Source of the DNA: Promethearchaeota archaeon
GTDB lineage: Archaea > Asgardarchaeota > Lokiarchaeia > Sigyniarchaeales > SOKP01
Reading direction: 5' to 3'
DNA: 55,088 nt
NCBI GenBank assembly: GCA_016839585.1
Contig: JAEOTZ010000061.1
Location: 1-55,088, forward strand
Shown one piece after another: positions 44,127 to 55,088 of this stretch. Every line of letters begins with the position of its first letter. Position 1 is the first letter of the stretch. A program made the position numbers and the translations under genes. Under the pieces are notes generated by a model that was given only the letters and a program-made list of their open reading frames with translations, was not told the origin of the DNA and did not search any database.

Positions 44127-47100
44127 GTGAATAAAATAATATTTTTAAATAAAAATGAAAATGAATGGATAAAAACACCAAAAACTCAGAAAATAAGAAA
44201 AATTTTAGCAATTACTCTAATTACAATTATCTTAATTTCAGAATTCGCAAAACACGTGCATGCTGATGATTTAGGGCTAGAATTTGATGCAAATCCAACT
44301 ACTGCAGATATAGGGGAATTAATAACTTTTAATTGGACAAACGCAGATAACTTTGAATCAGGTTGGATTAATTTTGGGGATGGGAATGTGACTGTTTTAT
44401 CTGATGATGATGATAATAGCACAATTACTCATAAATACACTACAGAAGGAACCTATAATGTTACACTATATATAGAGAATAATTATGTCCCTAAAGATTA
44501 CGATACCGATTTTGTTGTAATCACAATAAAAAATGATCCACCACAGTTTGCCATTTCTCTTCCGAGTGAAATATTTGAGGATGAGGAAGTGAATGTTTCT
44601 GTGGTCGATTTAGTGGAATCTGATCATGATCTAGAACCAGGGGTACTTTCTTTTGTGTATGATTTTGCCGATGGAGAGCCGATTACAACTAATACAAGCT
44701 CCATCATTCACAAGTGGAGGAATGCAGGAAATTATAAAGTGACTATTACTGTTATCGATGACCAAGGAGCATTAGATCAAAAATCCCAATATATAGAAAT
44801 TTATAATAAAGCTCCTGAAGCTAATTTTACGTTTGAGACAGATATTCCACCAGAACAATTACGCTCTTCATATTTTGGCACTTATGATTTTCGGTGTGAT
44901 AGAATTGACTCAGAGCCAAAAGGGTGGGATGTACACGACTATAAGGATATTGAGGGAGAAGAGACTGGAATTATTAGACCAGATGGAGATGTGTATACTC
45001 AATGGGATGAAGGTGAGGGAACACCCCATTGGAGCAGAATTGACGAAGAATCCCCAGACGGCTATAAAATTGCAGAACATGGTGCTTATAGTAATCCCGT
45101 AAAGGAAAAACAAACCTTTACAGATATAGATATTGGTGGTGGGGTTGCAACACAAATAAAACTATATGCCTATGGTAAGCGAGATTCTGGATCTACTGTT
45201 TGGGTTAAGACTAAAATGTATGCCACGGGAAGTTCTTCTCCAGAATTATACCTAAATATTCCTAGTGGTTCTTGGGGTTGGGCCACAGCAACTTGGTATA
45301 ATGTAAATCTTTCACAAGCACAATTAGATTCTTTACAAGTTCAATTGAATGCGTATCAACCTTCTGGTTACCTACAAGAACCTGGAAATGTTTATGTTGA
45401 TACTATTTATATTGAAGTAACTTATAAAATACTTACTCTTGTGTCTGTAATTGATATTGGTGGAAACTTTAAAGAAGTGGTGGAACTTTACGATGGAGAT
45501 CCTGAGGAACAAGTGTGGATGGAAAACTATGTGGATTCTCAAAATTATGGAACTATTGAGTTCTATGTAAAAAGTAATGATGTAGGTAATAAGACCTGGG
45601 CTTTATCTTCATGGGATAATCCTAATGTTGTTTTTTCTATAACGATCTCCGATGGGAAATGGAAGTATTCGACAGGGGGTGAATATAATAATATTACTGG
45701 ATGTGGAACTCCGTTAGATGATACTTGGTATTTAGTACGAGTGGACTTTTGTGCCAGTGGAACCTACCTTAATCTTAGCGCCCATCAATTTAGAGTATGG
45801 GTTAATGATTCACAATCTAACTTATATAATTTTAGTAGTAGCTTTAACGAGATAGATAAGATAAAGTTTGAATCGGGAATAATAGACAAGGGAGTTGCTT
45901 TAATAGATGCACTTGGTTACTCTTGGGATCCAATGTATGAGATTGATGACAACAAAAATGCGATAATAAGCTATCCTGAAAAAAGTAAAATTATGTTTTC
46001 TGCGGCAAATTGTAATGATACTGAGAGTGATTTGCCTTCTTTACGTTTTTATTGGCAATTTGGCGATTCAACCTCAAGATATGGGAAATATGTAACTCAC
46101 CATTATCTTACTTCCGGAAAATATATGGTTAATTTAACAGTTAAGGATGATAATGGTGTGATGGACTCCTATATAGAATGTGTGGCAATACATAATAGTT
46201 ATCCAGAAGTAAATATATCTGCTTTAAATTTGAATGTGACTATTTATGAAGGCGAAACTATTAATTTCGATACCGAAACGTTAGATGACCTAACTGATAT
46301 GGCTAGGCTTGAATACTGGTGGAACTTTGACGATATTTCTTTTGATCTGTATAACACAAGTAATTATGAGCTTGGCGGGTGGAGTAATTCACACCTTTAT
46401 ACTGATGATTTTTTTGGCTCAGCTCACTTATTAGTAAAAGATCCTGAAGAATTCTTTGAAATTGATTTTATAGATGTCAATGTATTGAATGTGGATCCTT
46501 CAATTAGCATTTGGGATGCAAAAATTATAGCAAACATTTCTTTTGAAATTTATAGGAATAGTATAGATAAAGATGCTAATTTTACCTTTAATCTATTGGC
46601 TAATGACGAGTCTCAATTGGAGGTATTACTTAATTTTACTAACTCTGAAGAAACTTTTATCTATAGTGATAAAACATTAATCAATATGTCCCTTTCAAGA
46701 ATTTGGAAAATTTTTGCGAACTCAACAGAACTTCCAAGTTCTTCTTGGTTTAGATATTATGTTCGATTACAATTTCTAAATGGAGAAGAGTTGGTTATTT
46801 CAAGTGAAAAATTTTATGGAGGATCTTATGGTTCATGGGAAGTTACCCTCAATCCTTACTGGTTTAATAATGGAGATTATACTTTTATGTTTCCTCTTAC
46901 ATTTAACACTATAATATGGGATCCAAGCGTCGATGATATCAATTTTACATTACAGTATTCAGTAAATACACTATTAGTGATTAATTGTACAGATACTTTA
47001 CCGATTAATGACTCTTTTACAATCGAATACCCTCTTGACAACGCAACTTATACTATTAATATTTTTGAAGCAAATAATACAATATATGCTAACATTACGG

Positions 47101-50100
47101 TCTCCCAACAAATTGCGTCCGAATTTTATGATAATAACACCTTTCCTGTGAACTTAGATTTATCATACACCATATATCCTATCATTGATCTTTTCGATCT
47201 TTTAGAAGTTCACTTGAACCTTACAGATCTTTCGATCTTATCTTGCCTTGAAGCTAAAAATTTCTTAATTGCAGATGCTATAGATGACGAAGGTGGGCAA
47301 GAATCATTAATGATTACTTTTAATACCGTAGATGGAATCGCGTTTGAAAACCTTTCTCCATACTTAGAGCCTTTTATACCCAGCCAAGGCTTAGGGAGTA
47401 CTAATGTTACGTTCTATGTTGAAGCGTTCGATTTTGATCAAATTAGCGGAAATAATCAATATTATTATTCTAATTTTAAGTCCTACGATACTCCCTTTTT
47501 TCAAGGTGATATTACCTTATTTAATGGTTCTAGCTACTGGGAAGGCGATTTACTCTCCTGCGATAATGATTGCATTCTTTTTACTCCAGATAATTGTTAC
47601 GCTCCAACGCAACAAGCTAATTTTAATTTAATTAATGGAACTTCCGATTTCGAGGCTTTGAATTATTTAAGCTTTATTGAGGGGAACTATATCACATTTA
47701 ATTCCACTACAGTACAATTTTCAGCAACTCAATATATAGATTCAGTTTCATATACAAAAGCCACCTCTGGCTCTGGTACATTAGAAAACACTCATAATGA
47801 CGATAGCAATTATAAGCAAATTAATGCTAAAGGTACTTATTATGGAAATCCAATATGGGATACGAAGTATGAACTCAAGGTTACGTTTAATTTTGATCCA
47901 TCGCTTGCTGGAAGAGATTTTAACCTTAGTTGCGACATAATCACAAGTGGAGGGCAAACTGGGTATTTAAAGGTAAATGGAGTAACGAAAAGCTCAGGTT
48001 CCACAATAGATTTTGATGATATGTTGATTGAAGATGTAACCTCCATTAAATTTGAAACTACAACTAAATGGAGTTCCTCTTTTTATTCAAGGATTTATTA
48101 TTTTAAACTTGTTGAAATTATAGAAGAAACTCCGGCAATGCTTAATTTTACCTCTGAATTTCAATTAGATTCAGAGGAATTTGATTCAGAAGACGATATT
48201 AATTTAGTCTATTCTTACAAAACGGATATATCTGTACCTCTATCTTTTAACATATGGAATTACGATGATACAAAATGGGATCTTATAAAAAATTCTACAA
48301 ATACTGCTCAATTTTATTACAATTATTATAATTTAAACAGTTCTTATTACGACAACGATTATACTATAAAGGTAAAATTTGAAGGTACTTCCGAAACCGA
48401 GGATTTTAAACTATACTTAGAAGTGCTAAAAGTAGATTTAGGCCTTATAAATTTTACTTCTACACTTCAAATGAGTGATGTTAATGACGGTGAGGTAATT
48501 AAATACTTAAAATTAACTTACTCATATAAGGTCATAGGCTCTCAAAAAGTCAACCTTAGTTTATATAATTTTAAATTGAAATCGTGGGTGTTAATTGATT
48601 CTACCCTGGTTAATAGTAGTTATTACAAAAATAAATACTCGATTCTGAATTCCGCATTTTTCAATGATACTTATCATATAATCGCAAAAATAGAAGTTGT
48701 TAACGCTCAACTCTTTTTAGATCAATGGAAGATCGAATATTACTCTGCAAAGGTATCAGAATCAGGTCAATTTGAAAACGATGATGTACCCATCATACCT
48801 AATGATTTTGTGCTTATAAGCGGATCTTGTGATTGGGATGGTACTTTAGATGGTACTAACAATTTAACGTTTATATCAACTGGTTCAGGTCTCGAATTTA
48901 CCTCAAATTTTCAAATGGGTGGAGTTCGACCAGACGATCAACTTAACTCTATTGAGCTTTTTTACTCATTTAAGACAAATATTAGTCAGCCAATTAATAT
49001 AAGCATCTACGATTATAATTTACTTAGTTGGTCTTTGATCAATTCATCAATCAATATGGAATTTATCAATTTAAGCTATTTAATCACAAACACTGACTTT
49101 TACGATGACTATTTCAATTTACAAGTGAAGTTTAAAGGAGTTAACTCGTCTCACTTTGAATTTTATTTAAAAACATTCAAACTTAGATATGAGTGGATAA
49201 AAAGCTTATATCTAGACGATTATTTTTACGAGAGTATTCCAGACGAAACTGATGATTTTACTTCTACAGCAGGGACATTTCCGGCAACTCAATATATAGA
49301 TTCAATTTCATACACAAAAGCCACTTCTGGCTCTGGTACATTAGAAAACACCCATAATGACGATAGCAATTATAAGCAAATCGATGCTAAAGGTACATAT
49401 TACGGAAATCCAATATGGGATTATAAATATGAACTTGAGATTACCTTTAATTTCGATCCTGCGCTTATTGGAAGAGATTTTTACTTAAGCTGCGATATAA
49501 TTACAAGTGGAGGGGTAACTGGGTACTTGAAAGTAAATGGTCAGACAGTAAGTTCAGATACAACGATAGATTTTGATAATTTATTAATAGAGGATGTAAC
49601 CTCTATACAATTTATTACGGATGATAAGTGGAGTTCTACTTTTTATTCAAGAATTTATTATTTTAAACTAGTTGAGGCTATAAAAGGCAATTTACAGAAT
49701 CAAGGGGATGGGTATATTACCTTTACATCCAATTCTGAGTATAAATTAAATGTTACCACCCAATTCAATTTAGACGGAGTGCAACTTGGAGATACTATTG
49801 ATTTCCTTAGTTTAAATTATAGTTATAAAACTAATATCAGCCAACTGGTCAATCTAAGTATATACAATTTTACGGCAAGTGATTGGCTTTTGATTGAATC
49901 TTTGGTTCATTTATCCTTTTTCAATGGAAGTTATTCTATTCCAATTACGAGAGAGGAAATTAGTGGGAATGAGACTATAGAATATCATGATTTCTACGAT
50001 TCAAACTTTGTAATACTGGTAAAGATTGAAGCGGCTAATAGTTCATATGGTTTTCAATTACTTCTCGATCAGCTTAAAGTTGAATATAAATTTAGTTCCT

Positions 50101-53100
50101 ATTTCTTCACCAGCAATTTCTGGAAATATTTTGATGCAATTGAAGAAGATTACGTGGTGTTCGATTCAACAGTAGAATATCCGGCAACTGATAGTTTTGA
50201 GAGAGATAATATCGGCTCTACAGGAACTTCTATTAACTTTATTGATTATTATGACACTGGAGGCACATCAGCATATTCTCAAGTAATTGCTGAATTAGAT
50301 GATCATAACACCGTATTGAAAAACTTTGATCAATCCGTCTATGCGGGAGGATACTCTTTTAAATCTTCTCACATATTCCCTAATGAAATTGAATATGGAA
50401 CAGTCGAACTATGGGTATATAAAAAAGATGTAAACTATGCTGATAACGATGCTGGGTGTCCCTTCATCTTTAGAAATAGTGCGAATGAGACTCTTTTTGC
50501 GTTTAATATGGATAAAAATAATGACGGATTAGTAAGATTTACTCGAATTGACGGGGATGAAACTTGGTCTGGGTATTCCGACGATACTTGGTTCCATGTA
50601 AGAATTGATTTTGAGACAAGAGAAAATGGTAATTATCTTGGATTATCTCAGTATACTTTAAACTTTTGGTTTGACAGCGTGAAAAAACTTGATGGTGTTG
50701 GTTTTTATCAAAATTCCACTATAAATAATATTTATTGGCATTCAGGAGGATATGGAGATAAAGCTCATTATTATTTTGATGCGATTGGTTTTAGTTGGGA
50801 TAAAGATTACGAAATTGGACAGAATAAAGATGATAGATCGTTAATACATGAACAATTTGATTTAGATTTTAACGATATGGATTCCCTAAGATACCCTCTT
50901 TTTGCAATAGGAGAGGTCTTCTATTCTATTAAGACTAATACATCTCAAGAGATAATTGTAAACTTATATAATTTTACTGGAAATACATGGATCGAAATTG
51001 ATAGAGAAACTGTGATCAATAATTACTTTTATAATTATACCTATAAGTTCACCAACGTCGATATTATTAGCTCAGATTACAAGATAAAAATTCAATTCCT
51101 TGGATTAAGTGAATCATTAGAAGATTTTGAATTTCACGTGAGTGAACTTGAACTCAAGTACACGTGGTGCAGTGTAGCGTGTGATTTTGGACAAAATAAC
51201 TATTATCAAAAGTTAGATATAGATATTAACATGTCTTCGCTCTATTCTACGATTTTTTGGGCGGAATATGAGTTTGAATCTCCGGGTACTTACTTAATCA
51301 CAATAACAGCAGATGATGGATATAGTGTTGTAAGCAGTGGCAGTGTGATCGAAATTTTAAATTCAGATCCTTTCGCATCTATTGGCAGTTTCTCAAACCA
51401 AACTATTGAAGATAAAAAAGTTTACTTTACATCAGAAATAAGTATTTCAGGAAGTAACTCGACATTATCCGACCTTAGATATTTCTGGTCGTTCGGAGAT
51501 GGGCTATACAGCTTCGATCAGAACCCTGTTCATGCCTTTTCAGAAGCAGGAACCTATAATATCTCACTTATCATAGCTGATAGTTATGGCAATACTTATA
51601 CAGATTTGAGAAATATTACAGTCCTTGAAAAAGCCCCTGAAATTGTTGGTCCATACACTTTTTATGGAGTAGAAGGGCAAACGATTGCTTTAGATGTCGA
51701 TATTTTCGATGCATTTACAGATGAGCTTACTTTAAAATATAAATGGTACAACTCAACTGGTCTTGTTTCAACCGATAAGAAACCCTCTCTTACTTTACAA
51801 GATGGATCTTATCAATATATTTTGAATGTGACTGACTCTTTAGGACAGACATCAACAGCTAATATTAGTATAATTATAGAAGATGCCCCCCCTATAGTAA
51901 TCATATCAAATTACATGTATTCTGGGGGAAGTGTTTCAGGAGAAGAAGGATTTTATTATGGGGCTGCTGACGATCCAGGGGAACTTGAATTGACAGCTTA
52001 TGGGTATGATACTGACAATAGCGATTTGGACTATTATTGGTCCATAACAAATGATAATACAACTTTTGAATCATTTGATCTAAATAATGGGATCAGTAGT
52101 ATCAAAAAATTTAGAGTCAAGGAAACAGCAGTATATCTTGGACAAGTAAAAATAGTATCTTCTGAGAAAAGTGCTGTAGCCAGCTTTATAATTAATTCTG
52201 TTATTGATAGTAATGGAAACGGCATTAGTGACGAATCTGAAGCCATGATCTTAGAATTCTATGACAATGTGACTGCTTATTCTGATTCAGATGACGATGG
52301 ATTAACTGATCTATATGAAATCTATTATAATATTAGCAATTATCTTGATCCTGATTCAGATGGTGATGGCCTTTGGGACGGTCTTCATAATGAGACTGGA
52401 ATTGGCGAGCAATCATTATCAACAAAACCAAACGATCCTGACTGTGATGATGATGGTTTAGATGACGGAACAGAATTCTTTGGCTGGAATGTTACCACTG
52501 ATATTTTTGGAACTATTGCTGTAAATTCAGATCCATGGGATAATGATACAGATGGAGATGGATTAAGTGATTACGAAGAGTACTTCTATGGTACCAATCC
52601 TCGTATTTCTGATACTGATACTGATGGAATAGGAGATTCATCAGATCCTTATCCAACAAAATATGATTATGATGGAGATGGGCTTTCAGATAAAACTGAA
52701 TTAGATCTTGGCACAGCTTTAAATGTCACAGATACCGATAATGATGGTATTACAGATGCTGAGGAAGTATTAGGCTGGTTCAAGACTAATCCTCTAAGTG
52801 CTGATTCAGATCACGATTTTGCTTCCGATTCGGCTGAAATTCAAAGTTACAGATTTACAATAGATGATAGATATGACTTAGATGAGTCGGTCTCTTTAAC
52901 TTTTGAGAAAAATTGTGAAAGAGCCGCATCAGCTCAAATTGCATTCATGATAACTTTCGGTGAAGCTATCAATGAATCTGAAAATGACAAGGTCTATGGA
53001 ATCCAAAACGTTCCGGATTTAAATGTATCAGTTATCAAAGTTGATGACGATCTATTATTATTCAACGCAACTACTAACTGTACACGATATTATTCAAAAG

Positions 53101-55088
53101 TTATTGACATAAGGGAGATAATGGAAAACAATAGTAAGGATTATCGTGGAGAATATATGATAAAAATTAATAATACTGAAGCAGGCTGTATCTTAGAACA
53201 ATTTGAAATAGAGATAGCAGGCTATTTAGATCCACAAGCTTCTGATTACGATAATGATGGCATCATGGATGGTGTGGAAATGGGTTTGCTTGTAAGAGGC
53301 ACAGATACGATAGATCATGAGGATCTGTACGGTGAATCAGCGAAAATTCACTTTCCGATGGAAGAAACCTGTTGGTGGTCGATGGATGATGGAACTGGCA
53401 CTACTGCGTCTGACGTATCTTTCTATGAAAATCACGGTACCTTAAACAATATGGAATCAAATGATTGGAAAAGCGGAAAAATTGGTGATCATGCTCTTAA
53501 ATTTGATGGAGTTAATGAATATATTGACTGTGGTAATGAATATTTCTTAGATTTTGAAAGAAATGATACTTTCACTTTAAGCGCATGGGTTAAGACATCC
53601 TCTACAGGTGGGGCGATAATCTCAAAAATGAATGCTTCTGATAATTACAAGGGATATGACATATATGTAAATAGTGGCGGAGTGATTCGGGCTCATTTGA
53701 TTAATACGTTGGATTCCGATGAAATAATTGTTGATGGAGCTACTTCCATAAACGATAATCAATGGTATTTTATTGCACTTACTTACAATGGCTCAAGCAC
53801 AGCTTCAGGAGTAAAATTATACATTGATGGCTCTTTGGATAACCTCACTATTGTAAAAGATACCCTTAATAAGACAATTCACACCGATGTCGATTTCTTA
53901 ATCGGAGCGGGAACCGGAGGAAATTACTTCTCTGGACAAATTGATGATGTTAGAGTCTACAGTTTTGACCTTACGCAAGACAATGTAACTTGGCTCTATA
54001 ATAGTGGAAATGGACGACCCTCCAAGACCCTTGGTGGTGTTGATGAGCCTGAAGTTAAAACACAATATTACTTAGAAATTCCCTATATAGGTGTTGTATA
54101 TGACGCGAATTTGACCTTATCTATTGATTCTAAAGGAATTCCAATTGGAACTGGCACTATTACAATTGAAATAGTCAAAGAAGAAATTAATTGTAGCATA
54201 GAGGATGTCGTATTATCAAGTGCCTTCAATGAATTCAGCGATACAACTCAATTTTCCTATGAAAAGTTCATTGATATTACGTCATACCTAAATAATAACT
54301 CCATTACAGAATTTTATGGAAAATATTTTGTAAACGTAGAAATTCAAGGAACTGATTACGGGGATAAATTTATCATTTCAGAATTTTATATAAAAACTGA
54401 TACCTTCATAGAAGCAGGTCCAACCGATACAGAGGCTTGGTTAACCGATCCTGCCGATAAAGATACCGATGGTGATGGCTGGAATGACTACAAAGAAATC
54501 TACATCGAAGGAACTAACCCTATTAGTCCCGATACGGATGGAGATGGTGCGTGGGATAACTATGACAGGGACCCCCATATGGACGTGATGCTCGAGATTA
54601 ATCCTATTTCAGGAACTGTTTGCTGGACGAAGAAACCAAAATTAGGAATGGTGATATCATTTAGACGGGGGAGGGCTGGAGAGAAACCTTTTCTCTCCAG
54701 TTTTTTCTTTCCAGTTATCTACACTTTACGATATTATGCCACTGTTCAAGGGGATTCAATTAATTTCGGACCTTTTACATATTCTGAATGGACTGCCTAT
54801 TTTGATGGAACTCATGATAGCCCAGATGCCCTTCATTATTATGTAAATATTAACGATGATCTTCTGGTCCAGGGCAATGATTTAGAATTTACACTTCAAC
54901 TCTGGGTAATTAATGCAGGAAAGACTTTGAGTGGGACTAGATTTGATGATAGACAGATTCACGGTACGGATATCTACACTATTAACAGCCCTGGTCATTC
55001 TGAGATTCTAAATGTGACTACTATCGGTTCTTTTCAGCTCGAGCAAGATGTAAGGATAAATGTAACCACTATCGGAATAGAAAAGGCA
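44127..55088 (+). CDS. Giant secreted surface protein (PKD, LamG and calcium-binding repeats), 3' end outside window
   Basis: A frame of 3654 codons runs from GTG 44127 to the window edge without a stop. A basic stretch and hydrophobic helix (about 22-40, [16 protein letters not shown]) form the signal peptide. PKD domains occur at about 50-140 ([27 protein letters not shown]), 140-230, 610-690 and 2345-2500 ([20 protein letters not shown]). Around 440-590 and 2020-2230 are LamG-like jelly-roll regions. DSDxDGLxD calcium repeats lie at about 2700-2900. A clear LamG domain is at about 3072-3298 ([33 protein letters not shown]). Another calcium-repeat pair is at about 3440-3490. It is an adhesin or cell-surface fibre by domain content. 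Confidence 0.9.
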   Translation, partial: MNKIIFLNKNENEWIKTPKTQKIRKILAITLITIILISEFAKHVHADDLGLEFDANPTTADIGELITFNWTNADNFESGWINFGDGNVTVLSDDDDNSTITHKYTTEGTYNVTLYIENNYVPKDYDTDFVVITIKNDPPQFAISLPSEIFEDEEVNVSVVDLVESDHDLEPGVLSFVYDFADGEPITTNTSSIIHKWRNAGNYKVTITVIDDQGALDQKSQYIEIYNKAPEANFTFETDIPPEQLRSSYFGTYDFRCDRIDSEPKGWDVHDYKDIEGEETGIIRPDGDVYTQWDEGEGTPHWSRIDEESPDGYKIAEHGAYSNPVKEKQTFTDIDIGGGVATQIKLYAYGKRDSGSTVWVKTKMYATGSSSPELYLNIPSGSWGWATATWYNVNLSQAQLDSLQVQLNAYQPSGYLQEPGNVYVDTIYIEVTYKILTLVSVIDIGGNFKEVVELYDGDPEEQVWMENYVDSQNYGTIEFYVKSNDVGNKTWALSSWDNPNVVFSITISDGKWKYSTGGEYNNITGCGTPLDDTWYLVRVDFCASGTYLNLSAHQFRVWVNDSQSNLYNFSSSFNEIDKIKFESGIIDKGVALIDALGYSWDPMYEIDDNKNAIISYPEKSKIMFSAANCNDTESDLPSLRFYWQFGDSTSRYGKYVTHHYLTSGKYMVNLTVKDDNGVMDSYIECVAIHNSYPEVNISALNLNVTIYEGETINFDTETLDDLTDMARLEYWWNFDDISFDLYNTSNYELGGWSNSHLYTDDFFGSAHLLVKDPEEFFEIDFIDVNVLNVDPSISIWDAKIIANISFEIYRNSIDKDANFTFNLLANDESQLEVLLNFTNSEETFIYSDKTLINMSLSRIWKIFANSTELPSSSWFRYYVRLQFLNGEELVISSEKFYGGSYGSWEVTLNPYWFNNGDYTFMFPLTFNTIIWDPSVDDINFTLQYSVNTLLVINCTDTLPINDSFTIEYPLDNATYTINIFEANNTIYANITVSQQIASEFYDNNTFPVNLDLSYTIYPIIDLFDLLEVHLNLTDLSILSCLEAKNFLIADAIDDEGGQESLMITFNTVDGIAFENLSPYLEPFIPSQGLGSTNVTFYVEAFDFDQISGNNQYYYSNFKSYDTPFFQGDITLFNGSSYWEGDLLSCDNDCILFTPDNCYAPTQQANFNLINGTSDFEALNYLSFIEGNYITFNSTTVQFSATQYIDSVSYTKATSGSGTLENTHNDDSNYKQINAKGTYYGNPIWDTKYELKVTFNFDPSLAGRDFNLSCDIITSGGQTGYLKVNGVTKSSGSTIDFDDMLIEDVTSIKFETTTKWSSSFYSRIYYFKLVEIIEETPAMLNFTSEFQLDSEEFDSEDDINLVYSYKTDISVPLSFNIWNYDDTKWDLIKNSTNTAQFYYNYYNLNSSYYDNDYTIKVKFEGTSETEDFKLYLEVLKVDLGLINFTSTLQMSDVNDGEVIKYLKLTYSYKVIGSQKVNLSLYNFKLKSWVLIDSTLVNSSYYKNKYSILNSAFFNDTYHIIAKIEVVNAQLFLDQWKIEYYSAKVSESGQFENDDVPIIPNDFVLISGSCDWDGTLDGTNNLTFISTGSGLEFTSNFQMGGVRPDDQLNSIELFYSFKTNISQPINISIYDYNLLSWSLINSSINMEFINLSYLITNTDFYDDYFNLQVKFKGVNSSHFEFYLKTFKLRYEWIKSLYLDDYFYESIPDETDDFTSTAGTFPATQYIDSISYTKATSGSGTLENTHNDDSNYKQIDAKGTYYGNPIWDYKYELEITFNFDPALIGRDFYLSCDIITSGGVTGYLKVNGQTVSSDTTIDFDNLLIEDVTSIQFITDDKWSSTFYSRIYYFKLVEAIKGNLQNQGDGYITFTSNSEYKLNVTTQFNLDGVQLGDTIDFLSLNYSYKTNISQLVNLSIYNFTASDWLLIESLVHLSFFNGSYSIPITREEISGNETIEYHDFYDSNFVILVKIEAANSSYGFQLLLDQLKVEYKFSSYFFTSNFWKYFDAIEEDYVVFDSTVEYPATDSFERDNIGSTGTSINFIDYYDTGGTSAYSQVIAELDDHNTVLKNFDQSVYAGGYSFKSSHIFPNEIEYGTVELWVYKKDVNYADNDAGCPFIFRNSANETLFAFNMDKNNDGLVRFTRIDGDETWSGYSDDTWFHVRIDFETRENGNYLGLSQYTLNFWFDSVKKLDGVGFYQNSTINNIYWHSGGYGDKAHYYFDAIGFSWDKDYEIGQNKDDRSLIHEQFDLDFNDMDSLRYPLFAIGEVFYSIKTNTSQEIIVNLYNFTGNTWIEIDRETVINNYFYNYTYKFTNVDIISSDYKIKIQFLGLSESLEDFEFHVSELELKYTWCSVACDFGQNNYYQKLDIDINMSSLYSTIFWAEYEFESPGTYLITITADDGYSVVSSGSVIEILNSDPFASIGSFSNQTIEDKKVYFTSEISISGSNSTLSDLRYFWSFGDGLYSFDQNPVHAFSEAGTYNISLIIADSYGNTYTDLRNITVLEKAPEIVGPYTFYGVEGQTIALDVDIFDAFTDELTLKYKWYNSTGLVSTDKKPSLTLQDGSYQYILNVTDSLGQTSTANISIIIEDAPPIVIISNYMYSGGSVSGEEGFYYGAADDPGELELTAYGYDTDNSDLDYYWSITNDNTTFESFDLNNGISSIKKFRVKETAVYLGQVKIVSSEKSAVASFIINSVIDSNGNGISDESEAMILEFYDNVTAYSDSDDDGLTDLYEIYYNISNYLDPDSDGDGLWDGLHNETGIGEQSLSTKPNDPDCDDDGLDDGTEFFGWNVTTDIFGTIAVNSDPWDNDTDGDGLSDYEEYFYGTNPRISDTDTDGIGDSSDPYPTKYDYDGDGLSDKTELDLGTALNVTDTDNDGITDAEEVLGWFKTNPLSADSDHDFASDSAEIQSYRFTIDDRYDLDESVSLTFEKNCERAASAQIAFMITFGEAINESENDKVYGIQNVPDLNVSVIKVDDDLLLFNATTNCTRYYSKVIDIREIMENNSKDYRGEYMIKINNTEAGCILEQFEIEIAGYLDPQASDYDNDGIMDGVEMGLLVRGTDTIDHEDLYGESAKIHFPMEETCWWSMDDGTGTTASDVSFYENHGTLNNMESNDWKSGKIGDHALKFDGVNEYIDCGNEYFLDFERNDTFTLSAWVKTSSTGGAIISKMNASDNYKGYDIYVNSGGVIRAHLINTLDSDEIIVDGATSINDNQWYFIALTYNGSSTASGVKLYIDGSLDNLTIVKDTLNKTIHTDVDFLIGAGTGGNYFSGQIDDVRVYSFDLTQDNVTWLYNSGNGRPSKTLGGVDEPEVKTQYYLEIPYIGVVYDANLTLSIDSKGIPIGTGTITIEIVKEEINCSIEDVVLSSAFNEFSDTTQFSYEKFIDITSYLNNNSITEFYGKYFVNVEIQGTDYGDKFIISEFYIKTDTFIEAGPTDTEAWLTDPADKDTDGDGWNDYKEIYIEGTNPISPDTDGDGAWDNYDRDPHMDVMLEINPISGTVCWTKKPKLGMVISFRRGRAGEKPFLSSFFFPVIYTLRYYATVQGDSINFGPFTYSEWTAYFDGTHDSPDALHYYVNINDDLLVQGNDLEFTLQLWVINAGKTLSGTRFDDRQIHGTDIYTINSPGHSEILNVTTIGSFQLEQDVRINVTTIGIEKA
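47725..48125 (+). repeat. Long direct repeat copy 1 within the giant surface gene
   Basis: About 400 nt encoding [20 protein letters not shown] ... RIYYFKLVE recurs 1560 nt downstream (49285-49685) with only scattered changes and no evident length change. It marks a recent internal duplication of a beta-sandwich domain. Confidence 0.85.
49285..49685 (+). repeat. Long direct repeat copy 2 within the giant surface gene
   Basis: This is the second copy of the domain at 47725. It begins with the same CAACTCAATATATAGATTCA sequence and ends in the same YYFKLVE-encoding segment. Confidence 0.85.
54676..54710 (+). terminator. Terminator-like perfect hairpin with T-tract inside the giant ORF
   Basis: CTGGAGAGAAA (54676-54686), loop CCT, then TTTCTCTCCAG (54690-54700) form a perfect 11-bp stem, followed at once by TTTTTTCTTT. 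This looks exactly like a factor-independent terminator, yet lies in frame inside the coding sequence, about 80 nt after the second calcium repeat. Confidence 0.6.

Noticed and set aside
44186-45155. Short frames on both strands at the start of the giant gene, and similar ones at 47404, 47840 and 52034
   Set aside because: They lie in other frames of a continuous, domain-rich coding sequence.
1-55088. tRNA genes, CRISPR arrays or intact insertion sequences
   Set aside because: No T-arm/CCA-like tRNA pattern, no regularly spaced short repeats with variable spacers, and no transposase motif was found by eye; the only regular repeats are coding.

Overview
The window looks like chromosomal DNA of an AT-rich Asgard archaeon (Lokiarchaeia-like). 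A Rab/Ras-type small GTPase lies near two roadblock/LC7 proteins. A canonical archaeal block follows: RNA polymerase Rpo7, Spt4, GTP-dependent dephospho-CoA kinase, eS24, eS31, Kae1, Bud32. eL8/L7Ae and eS28 lie nearby, and several giant secreted PKD/LamG-type surface proteins are present. The lineage call is inferred from gene content only. No tRNA, rRNA, CRISPR array or complete insertion sequence was recognised.

Layout. 1-4.9 kb: a truncated gene, a secreted alpha/alpha-toroid protein and small hypotheticals. 5.4-16.1 kb: an accessory, defence-like island holding a 4-TM protein with a methyltransferase, a winged-helix/HEPN gene overlapping a DUF5343-like partner, a membrane protein with a deoxyribosyltransferase-like domain, an AlbA_2 (Schlafen-type) protein, an orphan class III nucleotidyl-cyclase-like protein, a TOPRIM protein and a HicB-HicA pair. 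Two fragments of the 3' end of an acetyl-CoA synthetase gene lie on either side of the last part of the island. 16.2-18 kb: a secreted six-repeat protein and broken pieces of surface-protein genes. 18-26.7 kb: a membrane protein, a HEAT-like protein, a methyltransferase, roadblock protein, M20 peptidase, GTPase, HAD phosphatase, dolichol-kinase-like protein and URO-D-like protein. 26.9-34.3 kb: mostly information-processing core genes.

34.3-41.4 kb is the most unusual part. A long non-coding stretch holds a 188-nt inverted-repeat element. It is followed by a NYN/PIN-like nuclease, a broken 2-TM microprotein, a second structured leader, and a tight three-gene operon: an unknown protein, a 774-aa archaeo-eukaryotic-primase-fold protein and a possible RNase H-fold exonuclease. 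A ribbon-helix-helix protein and a winged-helix/zinc-ribbon protein come next. I read this as a candidate integrated replicon or a previously undescribed primase-exonuclease system. 41.5-55.1 kb holds two secreted surface genes, the second an uninterrupted frame of at least 3654 codons that runs off the window.

A second unusual property is start-codon use. The eL8/L7Ae gene has no in-frame ATG, GTG or TTG ahead of its conserved N-terminus. Its best start is ATT (or ATA) behind a good Shine-Dalgarno sequence, and three other genes in the window show the same pattern.
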